In this document: positions 35,745-43,720 of the stretch, in pieces
Layout: every line of letters starts with the position of its first letter
Position numbering within the stretch: position 1 is the first letter of the stretch
NCBI GenBank assembly: GCA_024224815.1
Contig: JAAENC010000903.1
Location: forward strand, 1-62,178
DNA length: 62,178 nucleotides
Source: Chloroflexota bacterium
GTDB taxonomy: Bacteria > Chloroflexota > Anaerolineae > Anaerolineales > Villigracilaceae
Reading direction: 5' to 3'
The notes under the pieces: generated by a model
What the model saw: only the letters and a program-made list of their open reading frames with translations
What the model was told of the DNA's origin: nothing
Databases searched by the model: none
Position numbers and translations under genes: made by a program

Positions 35745-37397
35745 ATGCTAAAAAAAATAAAAGATTTCTTTTCTCCGCCAACCTTTGAAGACGAGGCCAA
35801 AACTCGCTCTGCACGTTATCTAAACGCAATCCTTATTGTCAGCTTCCTTTTGCTTTCCGCTTTTGTTCTTAGTGGTCAATATGTCTCTCTTGTTGCAACT
35901 GCTCTTTTTATTATTAATATTAGCGTTGTGGGGATGTATATCCTTCTGCGTAACGGTCGAGTAACCGCAACCGCAATCACATATGTTTCCGTTATTTGGA
36001 TTGCTATGACCTACTTGGCCTGGACAGGTGAGGGCGTTTTAGATATTGCGTTGATGATCTATGTAGTTCTTATTCTCTTGGCTAGCCTGTTGGGGAACTC
36101 TCGTATTTCTGTTTTCTTGACAACCCTTAGTGTGATTGCAGCTTGGGCTCTTTTTTTCGCAGAAGAAAACGAGCTCCTTACTCCTGTATCTGAAACCCTC
36201 CTAGCCAATACAATTAGCACATCCGGAATTTTTATTATTGCAGGCGTAATTATCTATTACACAGTTACAGATCTTGAAAGAAATCTAATTTCATTGAAAA
36301 GAAATGAAAAAAATCTACTAGCGCATAACAAGAAACTCCTGGCGTTACAAGAAAATTTACAAGAACATACAAGTGAATTAGAGAAAGCGAATCAGAAATC
36401 CAAGGAGCAAACAGCTCGATTAAAATTAATTGCAGAAATATCACAAGAAATTACTCTGACGCAAGACCTGACGGAGCTCTTATCTGCGTTTGCCAATAAA
36501 ATCAGTGATGTTTTTAACTTTTATCATGTTGATGTCTTTTTTCTTGAGGAAGATGAAGAAGTAGCGAAGCTCCAAGCTACAAATAATCTTAGTGAAAAAG
36601 AGGTGCGAGAAAAAGGATATCAAGTTGAGACAAGTGGTCACAATTTTATTGCTCGCGTTATAAGAGAGAAAAAGTCACTGGTAGCACTTGAAATTGATAA
36701 AAATCATCGAGACTTTGAGGCAAGCCTTCCTGAAACACGTTCAAAAATTGGGTTACCACTCAATATCAGAGAAAAAATTATTGGTGTATTAGATATACAA
36801 AGTGCAGCTAAGCACATTTTTTCAGAAGAAGAGGTAGAGGCTTTTCAATCTCTGGCTAATCAAGCTGCTATTGCTGTCGAAAACGCCCGCCAAGCCACGA
36901 TAACACAATCGGCATTAAGGGAAGCACAAGAAACATCTCGAAGATATGTCCAACAAGCATGGAGACAAGTTGCAATAGAGAAGCGTCAGCAGCACTACAA
37001 CTACGCTAATAAAAGCGCAATACCCTTGTCAAGTAAGAGAAGTGAGAGCTTAACAAAAACTGAGAATATTATCTCAATACCAGTACAGCTTCATGAAGAA
37101 ATAATTGGCTATGTTGAAATTAGCAGAGATTCTTCTTCGAAAAACATGAGCAGTGAAGAAGAAGAATTAGTTCAAGCAATAGTTAATCGCGCCGCATTAG
37201 AACTTGAAAATGCCCGTCTTCTGGAAAATTCTCAGCGACTGGCAACAAAAGAAAAAATTATCGGTGATATTTCAGAAAAGCTTAATGCGACTACAAAGAT
37301 CGAAAACCTGATGCAGGTTGCTGTTAAAGAGCTACAAGATGTATTAGGTGCATCTGACGTTGTTTTGCAAATAGAAGAACCTAAAAATCAAGGCTAA
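35745..37397 (+). CDS. Membrane sensor H: multi-TM, coiled coil, GAF, no HAMP
   Basis: This 550-residue protein has about six transmembrane segments (about 25-185) with only short loops, then a long coiled coil (about 188-240, rich in Glu, Lys and Leu) instead of HAMP. The GAF at about 245-385 has FYHVDVFFLEEDEE and LPETRSKIGLPLN and is less canonical than in its neighbours. A partial GAF (about 392-490) and the shared tail (KEKIIGDISEKLNATTKI, about 498-545) end it. Its architecture matches sensor E; together they are the two sensors without an extracellular domain or HAMP. AAGGA precedes the start. There is no kinase domain. Confidence 0.86.
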   Translation: MLKKIKDFFSPPTFEDEAKTRSARYLNAILIVSFLLLSAFVLSGQYVSLVATALFIINISVVGMYILLRNGRVTATAITYVSVIWIAMTYLAWTGEGVLDIALMIYVVLILLASLLGNSRISVFLTTLSVIAAWALFFAEENELLTPVSETLLANTISTSGIFIIAGVIIYYTVTDLERNLISLKRNEKNLLAHNKKLLALQENLQEHTSELEKANQKSKEQTARLKLIAEISQEITLTQDLTELLSAFANKISDVFNFYHVDVFFLEEDEEVAKLQATNNLSEKEVREKGYQVETSGHNFIARVIREKKSLVALEIDKNHRDFEASLPETRSKIGLPLNIREKIIGVLDIQSAAKHIFSEEEVEAFQSLANQAAIAVENARQATITQSALREAQETSRRYVQQAWRQVAIEKRQQHYNYANKSAIPLSSKRSESLTKTENIISIPVQLHEEIIGYVEISRDSSSKNMSSEEEELVQAIVNRAALELENARLLENSQRLATKEKIIGDISEKLNATTKIENLMQVAVKELQDVLGASDVVLQIEEPKNQG

Positions 37398-37401
37398 GGA
37401 T

Positions 37402-39606
37402 ATGGCGAACCCAACAAAAAATCTTCTGAATAAACTAGGTATAAGACAAAAGGCTGTACTTATCTTTGCTTCTCTAGGTCTCATTATTGGTGTTGCTTCC
37501 AACTTTTCCCTTCAACGTGCTATGAAACCAATTTTAGAAGATACGATTCCTACGGTACAAGAAGGTGAAGAGATTTTAAGGATGGTTCAACAACTTCAGT
37601 ATGAAAGCGCGTCATATTTAGCTACAGGGGATGAGATACACAGAACTCGTTTTAATAACACAGAGGCTTATATCAACATAAAACTAAAAGTCTACGCCGA
37701 CTTTTTAGGAGATGACCCTGGAGAGGAAGAAGCCTTAGAATCATTCAGCAATATTATTAAAGAAATTTCAACCGCAAATAAAAATATTATTGAATCACAT
37801 TCCAGAACACTAGAATTTCTTGAAGAATTAGACTCTCTTGAAGATCCCATTAATACAATAACCAAGGCGGCACAAGAAGTTGCCAATAATGAAGTTTTGC
37901 GAAATATTCAAGAAGAAGATTTCCAGGAACTAGAAGAAGATGCTCTCCTGACGAAAGATTTGCTAGCAATTTTTTCTGTAGCTATGCAATCACTGCAAAG
38001 AGAAGTGAATGAGTTTGTTGTATTAAGTAAAGATGAAACGCTGGAAGAGTTTGAAGAGACTTTGGAAACGATAGATCAGGTTGCCGAAAATCTTTCTCTC
38101 ACACTTGAAGAAGATGAAGTAGGGGAGGCTTCTGTTCTCGAAAATGTGATTGGCATCAAGGAATTAGTAGAGCCACTTGCTATAGAAATAATTAATTCTC
38201 ATAAGGAAACTTTGACATTTATAAGAAGTTCAAATAGCTTAGCCGAGGGAATAGAATCAGAGAGCGCCAAGATAGAGGATGTGATTGATGAAGAAATCTC
38301 GAACGCACAAAGAATAAGCAGGAATTCAATTCTTCTCTCCTTTGGTACAGGATTGCTTGTGGCCTTTTTAGGTTACCTAATTGCGAACACATTCTTAGTA
38401 TCTATTTTAGATTTAGTGAACACATCAAAAAAGATTACTGAGGGAGATCTAGCTTCTCGTGCAGAAGTCAAATCACAAGATGAAATAGGAACGCTCGTTT
38501 CGGCTTTCAATGAAATGGCTGACAGGACGCAAAATGTGCTTGATGGGTTGGAAGAGCAAGTTTCTGAACGCACTAGAGAATTTCAAGAGCTCTCAATCCA
38601 AGATCAAAAACGAACTTCTCAACTTGAAGCTATATCCGATGTAGCAAACTCTGTTGCATCTTTACAAGGTATTGAACAACTTCTACCCCATATTACAGAA
38701 ACGATCTCTGAACGCTTTGGTTTTTACCACACAGGCATTTTCCTCTTATCAAAAGACAATAAATATGCTGTTCTACGCGCAGCCAGTAGCGAAGGTGGGC
38801 AATCTATGCTTGCACGAAACCATCAACTGCGCATCGGGCAGGAAGGCGTTGTTGGATTTGTAATTGCTCAAAAAGAAGCACGTATTGCTCTTGATGTTGG
38901 CGAGGATCTAGTTTATTTCGATAACCCCGACCTCCCCTCTACACATTCTGAAATGGCTCTCCCCTTGATCATTAGAGATGAAGTTATCGGTGCATTGGAT
39001 ATACAGAGTGAAGAGAGAGGTGCATTTACAGAAGATGATATTAAAGGGTTAACTACATTGGCTGCCCAAGTGGCTATTGCCATTCAAAACGCTCGTCTGT
39101 TCAGACAGTCGGAAGAAGCCCTCGAAGAACTTGATAGTAGTTTTCAGCAATATATCAGCAATGAATGGAAACATTTTAGTAAAACAAGTAGTACGAAAGG
39201 TTATCGTGCTAATCAAGAGGGCTTAGAACCGATCAAAGAATCCTTACAAAAGAATAGCAAAGTAAAAAAAGATGCCTCTATACATCAAGTTCCGATTAAA
39301 CTTAGAGATGTAATTATTGGTCATCTAAACATCAATCTAGACAAGCCTGTAAAAGAATTCACAGAAGATGAGTTAGATATTATCCAATCTACAGTTGATC
39401 GTTTTGCATTAGCTATCGAAAACGCTAGATTGCTCGAAACAACATCTCGTCGTGCAGGGAGAGAGCGTCTGGTTTCTGACATCACTACTAAGATACGGAG
39501 TACGAATGATCCTCAAGAGATGATTCAGACTGCGTTAGATGAGTTGAAAAATGCGCTGGGCGCTGCAAAAGTTCAACTAGCGAGCAAAAGCCCAGAGCAG
39601 AATTAA
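37402..39606 (+). CDS. Membrane sensor I: helical-bundle periplasmic domain, HAMP, GAF
   Basis: This 734-residue sensor has TM1 (about 17-36) and a long, very acidic, all-helical extracellular region (about 37-305), resembling four-helix-bundle sensing domains in character though I cannot name the family. TM2 is about 310-335, HAMP about 335-390 and GAF about 420-565, with FYHTGIFLLS and FDNPDLPSTHSEMALPL. A partial GAF (about 572-670) and the shared tail follow (RERLVSDITTKIRSTNDP, about 678-730). It is the last of nine sensors. A hairpin and 71 bases separate it from the ParA gene. An AAGGAT ribosome site overlaps the end of sensor H. There is no kinase domain. Confidence 0.87.
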   Translation: MANPTKNLLNKLGIRQKAVLIFASLGLIIGVASNFSLQRAMKPILEDTIPTVQEGEEILRMVQQLQYESASYLATGDEIHRTRFNNTEAYINIKLKVYADFLGDDPGEEEALESFSNIIKEISTANKNIIESHSRTLEFLEELDSLEDPINTITKAAQEVANNEVLRNIQEEDFQELEEDALLTKDLLAIFSVAMQSLQREVNEFVVLSKDETLEEFEETLETIDQVAENLSLTLEEDEVGEASVLENVIGIKELVEPLAIEIINSHKETLTFIRSSNSLAEGIESESAKIEDVIDEEISNAQRISRNSILLSFGTGLLVAFLGYLIANTFLVSILDLVNTSKKITEGDLASRAEVKSQDEIGTLVSAFNEMADRTQNVLDGLEEQVSERTREFQELSIQDQKRTSQLEAISDVANSVASLQGIEQLLPHITETISERFGFYHTGIFLLSKDNKYAVLRAASSEGGQSMLARNHQLRIGQEGVVGFVIAQKEARIALDVGEDLVYFDNPDLPSTHSEMALPLIIRDEVIGALDIQSEERGAFTEDDIKGLTTLAAQVAIAIQNARLFRQSEEALEELDSSFQQYISNEWKHFSKTSSTKGYRANQEGLEPIKESLQKNSKVKKDASIHQVPIKLRDVIIGHLNINLDKPVKEFTEDELDIIQSTVDRFALAIENARLLETTSRRAGRERLVSDITTKIRSTNDPQEMIQTALDELKNALGAAKVQLASKSPEQN

Positions 39607-39623
39607 ACGAAAAATATTAAAAG

Positions 39624-39647
39624 GCCCTTTATTGCCAATAATAGGGC
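39624..39647 (+). other. Intercistronic hairpin between sensor I and ParA
   Basis: GCCCT-T-TATT (39624-39633) pairs with AATA-AT-AGGGC (39637-39647) around a 3-base loop. No T-run follows directly, so it is at best a weak terminator. It sits in the only sizeable gap inside the sensor-kinase run and could set the ratio of sensors to ParA and kinase. Confidence 0.4.
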
Positions 39648-39677
39648 AGTAAGCTTATTTTAAGAGCGAGGCGAACT

Positions 39678-40466
39678 ATGTCTTATGTAATCGCAATTTC
39701 AAATGAAAAGGGTGGCGTGGCCAAGACCACGACTTCTTTATCCCTTGGTGCTGCCTTAGCAGAAAAAGGCTATCAGGTTTTACTTATTGATCTAGACGCG
39801 CAAGCAAATCTAACTTTAGCTTTGGGTTTAGAACCAGGTGGAGCCGCGCTGACTTCTAGCGATGTTTTGCTTGAGAATGTACCTATAGAAAATGTATGGC
39901 AAAAGAGCGAAATTGCCGGGTTAGAAATTGTCCCCTCAGGTAAAAAGATGGAACGCGCAGAGCAGCTTCTGCCCATTCACTTAAGTTATGGGACACGTCT
40001 TGCCGATTCGATTTTTGCATCTCAGCCTACTAAATATGATTTTGTGGTCATAGATTGTCCGCCAGCATTAGGCGCTGTTACTTTAAATGCGCTCAATGCA
40101 GCGAACTTGCTTATTATCCCCACTCAGGCAGAGTATTTTTCAGCTTATGCGCTCAGAAATATGATGGCTCTTGTTCGTAAAGTGCGCAATGAAAACAACC
40201 CTCCGCTGGCGTATCGCATCTTGATTACCATGCTCGACAGACGTAATCGCTCTCACCGCACCATTCAATCTCAACTGGAAAACACTTTTGGAGACGGTTT
40301 ATTTAAAAGCATAGTTGAGATCGATACAAAATTACGGGAAAGTCCTATTCTTGGCTTGCCCATTACCCAATATAAATCCAACACCCGAGGTGCCGAGCAA
40401 TATCGCACTTTGGCACAGGAGCTAATTGAATATGTCAAAGAAACAAATCAACAACCGTCTCGATAA
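39678..40466 (+). CDS. ParA/Soj-family ATPase (orphan)
   Basis: This 262-residue ATPase has the deviant Walker A motif KGGVAKTT, with signature lysine K11 and P-loop lysine K16, then LLIDLDAQAN (Walker A') and VVIDCPPALG (Walker B). Such proteins dimerise with ATP, bind DNA nonspecifically and position a cargo over the nucleoid; the cargo supplies a short basic peptide that triggers ATP hydrolysis. No parB or parS is visible. Its end overlaps the start of the hybrid kinase by 35 bases. The kinase occupies the usual parB slot and begins with a ParB-like peptide. Positioning of a sensory complex, as with ParA homologues of chemoreceptor clusters (PpfA, ParC), is the best inference. GAGG precedes the start. 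Confidence 0.9.
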   Translation: MSYVIAISNEKGGVAKTTTSLSLGAALAEKGYQVLLIDLDAQANLTLALGLEPGGAALTSSDVLLENVPIENVWQKSEIAGLEIVPSGKKMERAEQLLPIHLSYGTRLADSIFASQPTKYDFVVIDCPPALGAVTLNALNAANLLIIPTQAEYFSAYALRNMMALVRKVRNENNPPLAYRILITMLDRRNRSHRTIQSQLENTFGDGLFKSIVEIDTKLRESPILGLPITQYKSNTRGAEQYRTLAQELIEYVKETNQQPSR

Positions 40467-43400
40467 ACTCTTTGACAATATCAAAGAAGAAGAAGAAAAA
40501 GTAACTGAGAAGCTTGTATCCGAAAAAAAGCCAGAGAAGGCGTCTCAGACAAAAAGAAAAGAAAAAACTTCTTTTGATAACCAGAGACAATCAGAGAGAG
40601 AGCTGCTCAGTGTTCAGGTGGAATCTACCGATTCGCACGCGACAATGAGCTTGCCTCTTCGCATGGATACAGAGTCCTGGGGAATGCTTGAGATCGTTGA
40701 TGAAACGCCTCAACGTGAGTGGGATATAGAAGAGCAACTACTTGTTCAACAAGTAAGCGATCAATTGGCCTTGGCCCTTGAAAATGCGCGTCTTTTTCAG
40801 GAATCTCAACGCCAAAGAGAAGAATTGGCATTAGTTAATAAGATTGTTACGCAGGTTTCAAGCACCTTAGAAATGCAGGATGATCTCTTGTATATTGCGA
40901 AAGAAATAGCAAAGATAAGTGAAGCGCTCCATGTCGGTATTGCCTTGCTCGATGAAGAAAAGAAAAATCTGGTTTTAACTGCAGATTTTCCAGAAACACC
41001 CGAAAGCCTAGGGCTGAAAATATCTCTAGAGAATAACGCTGTTAGTCTTCAAGTTCTCGAAAGCCTTGAGCCACTTTCTCTCCCAGACGTTCAAAATAAT
41101 CCATTGACAGTTGGTATTAAAGACCTCATGAAAGAGCGAGGAACAGAAAGTCTTGTCATCTTCCCTTTGATTGCGGGCAACGAGGCAGTAGGTACGGTTG
41201 GAGTAGATTTTTCTGACCCAAACACAACGCTAGAGCAAAACAAGATTGACCTTATTCAAACTATTTTGCTCCAAGTCAGCACATCTATTGAAACTTCTCG
41301 TTTCTTTGAGAAAACTCAACAATCAGAAGCAGAGTTTCGTTCTCTCTTTGCAGCTATGGACGATGTCATCTTTGTTGTGGATAAAGACACGCGCTATCTG
41401 CGCATTGCCCCTACAAACCCCTCTGGACTATACTTGGCTCCCGAAGAACTCCTAGGGAAACGTATGGATCAAGTATTACCAGAAGAAATTCATTCGCTCT
41501 TTAGAGACGCTATTCAGCAAGCTTTGAAAAGCGACGAAACTATTAATATCGAATATCCTCTTGATGTAAACGAGCAAACGAAATGGTTTTATGCAAGCCT
41601 CTCAAAGCTGGGGGAAAATCAAGTTTATTGGGTGGCGCGAGACATTACAGATCGCAAAGAGAGCGAACGTCTTTTGCAACGCCAAAACGAATATATGGCA
41701 GCAGCTGCTGAGGTAGGGCGCTTAGTAACATCGACTCTAGATTTAGAGATACTCTTCAAACGGGCAGTGACATTGCTCCAGGAGTATTTTGGCTATTATC
41801 ACGCTGCAATATTCTTGATCGAAGAAACAGGCTTTGACGCAATAGTCCAAGAAGCAACTGGCAAGGCCGGCGAAGAAATGATAGCCAATGAACATGCTCT
41901 TGAAATTGGTTCAAAATCAGTTGTTGGGACAGCAACCGGCAGTGGCGAACCTTTTATCGTAAACGATGTTTATCAAAACCCCAATCACAAACCTAATCCC
42001 TTACTACCAGACACAAAAGCAGAAGCCGCTATCCCGCTAAAAATTGGTCGACGCATTGTAGGTGCAATAGATCTCCAGTCCACAGAGGCAAATGCCTTCA
42101 CAGATGAAGACATAGCTGTCCTGCAACTGCTATCAGATCAATTTGCTACAGCAATTGACAACGCTCGATCATACAAGCTCGCGCAGGATGCCTTTATTGA
42201 AATGCGTGAGCTTGAAAAACTAAAAAGCCAATTCTTGGCAAATATGAGCCACGAGCTTCGTACACCGCTAAACTCCATTATTGGATTTTCACGCGTTATT
42301 CTCAAAGGCATTGACGGCCCGGTTACTGATTTACAAACTCAGGACTTAACAGCCATCTATAATTCTGGGCAACACTTGCTTGGACTTATCAATGATATTC
42401 TTGATCTTTCAAAAATTGAAGCTGGCAAAATGGAGCTTACTTTTGACGAGGTCGATATTGAAAAACTGATCAAGAGCGTGATGTCCACGGTAATGGGCTT
42501 GGTGAAAGATAAACCCGTACGCTTAGAGGATGAAATTGAAGCGAACTTACCTCCTGTAAAAGCCGATTCTATGCGTGTTCGACAAGTTCTTATAAACTTT
42601 TTCTCTAACGCATCTAAATTCACTGATGAGGGCATAATAAAGGTAACAGCAAAAAGTCAGGGAGAGAATGTTCGCATCAGTATTATTGATAGCGGCCCTG
42701 GTATTTCAGAAGAGGATCAGGAGAAACTTTTTCAGGCATTCTCACAAGTGGACGCCTCAGCTACGCGTGCAACAGGCGGTACAGGTCTGGGGCTTTCTAT
42801 TTCTAAGCAGCTAATTACAATGCATGGAGGCGATATTGGTTTAGAAAGTGAAGTTGGCAAAGGAAGCACTTTTTACTTTACGCTGCCTTTTTTCGACAAT
42901 CCGGCTCTAGTAGAAGAGGATGAGCTAATAGAAGATAAAGCTCCAGAGCTAGAAGATCTTGTTATTCTTGCAATTGACGATGATGAAAAAGTTATTCGGC
43001 TATATCAGCGCTATCTTAACAAGCAAGGATACAGAGTTGTGCCTCTTACAGACCCTAAAAAAGCTGTAGAACGTGCTAAAGAGCTCAAACCTTATGCCAT
43101 AACACTTGATATTATGATGCCAGGATATGATGGCTGGCAAGTGTTACAAGACCTTAAGTCTGACCCTGAAACGCAAAATTATCCCACTGTGATATGCAGT
43201 ATCGTCGAAGATACAGAAAAAGGCTACGCACTCGGGGCAACAGACTATCTGCTAAAACCGATCATAGAAGATGATTTACTAGGTTCACTGGAACATATTA
43301 ACAAAGGTGGTTTGATCCAAGAAGTGTTAATTATTGACGATGACGATGACGATCTTCGCCTTCTTGAGAAACTACTCACAGAAAGCAAAAAATATAAACC

Positions 43401-43716
43401 TGTGCTTGCTAATAGCGGAGAAGAGGGATGGAAACAAATGCTTGCATCACCTCCTCAGGCGCTTATTCTTGATCTTTTCATGCCAGAAATGGATGGGTTC
43501 AAGATCGTTGATGCAATGCAAGAAAAAGATGAACTTAAAAATATTCCAGTAATTCTCATTACAGGTGGAGACATTAGCACAACTCAGCAAGAGAAGTTGG
43601 ATTCTTTAAACCATCATTTACTTCAAAAAGGCGCACTCAAACCTGAAGAATTATTATCAATACTTGGGCGCAGTCTTGAGCACCTCAAAGAGCCTGACCC
43701 AAAAGGAAAAGAATAA
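40432..43716 (+). CDS. Soluble hybrid histidine kinase: ParB-like N-tail, GAF, PAS, HK, two receivers
   Basis: From the ATG at 40432 the protein has 1094 residues and no membrane segment. Residues 1-16 are MSKKQINNRLDKLFDN, resembling the N-terminal ParA-activating peptide of ParB proteins, followed by a charged linker to about 60. Residues about 65-120 match only the second half of a GAF. Then come a full GAF (about 125-290), PAS (about 298-415), a second full GAF (about 430-575, YYHAAIF), HisKA with phospho-site H607 (HELRTPLN), an ATPase domain (about 700-815, DSGPGIS and GGTGLGLSI), receiver 1 with D893 and receiver 2 with D1014. AGGAG lies 10 bases upstream, inside parA. It is the only kinase in the run of nine kinase-less sensors, so it is their likely common output. 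Confidence 0.9.
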   Translation: MSKKQINNRLDKLFDNIKEEEEKVTEKLVSEKKPEKASQTKRKEKTSFDNQRQSERELLSVQVESTDSHATMSLPLRMDTESWGMLEIVDETPQREWDIEEQLLVQQVSDQLALALENARLFQESQRQREELALVNKIVTQVSSTLEMQDDLLYIAKEIAKISEALHVGIALLDEEKKNLVLTADFPETPESLGLKISLENNAVSLQVLESLEPLSLPDVQNNPLTVGIKDLMKERGTESLVIFPLIAGNEAVGTVGVDFSDPNTTLEQNKIDLIQTILLQVSTSIETSRFFEKTQQSEAEFRSLFAAMDDVIFVVDKDTRYLRIAPTNPSGLYLAPEELLGKRMDQVLPEEIHSLFRDAIQQALKSDETINIEYPLDVNEQTKWFYASLSKLGENQVYWVARDITDRKESERLLQRQNEYMAAAAEVGRLVTSTLDLEILFKRAVTLLQEYFGYYHAAIFLIEETGFDAIVQEATGKAGEEMIANEHALEIGSKSVVGTATGSGEPFIVNDVYQNPNHKPNPLLPDTKAEAAIPLKIGRRIVGAIDLQSTEANAFTDEDIAVLQLLSDQFATAIDNARSYKLAQDAFIEMRELEKLKSQFLANMSHELRTPLNSIIGFSRVILKGIDGPVTDLQTQDLTAIYNSGQHLLGLINDILDLSKIEAGKMELTFDEVDIEKLIKSVMSTVMGLVKDKPVRLEDEIEANLPPVKADSMRVRQVLINFFSNASKFTDEGIIKVTAKSQGENVRISIIDSGPGISEEDQEKLFQAFSQVDASATRATGGTGLGLSISKQLITMHGGDIGLESEVGKGSTFYFTLPFFDNPALVEEDELIEDKAPELEDLVILAIDDDEKVIRLYQRYLNKQGYRVVPLTDPKKAVERAKELKPYAITLDIMMPGYDGWQVLQDLKSDPETQNYPTVICSIVEDTEKGYALGATDYLLKPIIEDDLLGSLEHINKGGLIQEVLIIDDDDDDLRLLEKLLTESKKYKPVLANSGEEGWKQMLASPPQALILDLFMPEMDGFKIVDAMQEKDELKNIPVILITGGDISTTQQEKLDSLNHHLLQKGALKPEELLSILGRSLEHLKEPDPKGKE

Positions 43717-43720
43717 AATA

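Noticed and set aside
17383-39606. Histidine kinase or methyl-accepting output in the nine sensors
   Set aside because: I looked for H-box, GxG ATPase motifs, GGDEF, EAL and MCP hairpin motifs in each; none is present. The C-termini are the partial GAF and tail only.
39678-40466. Plasmid or chromosome partition locus
   Set aside because: No parB, no parS-like GTTTCACGTGAAAC palindrome and no replication gene are nearby; the ParA is embedded in a signalling operon.
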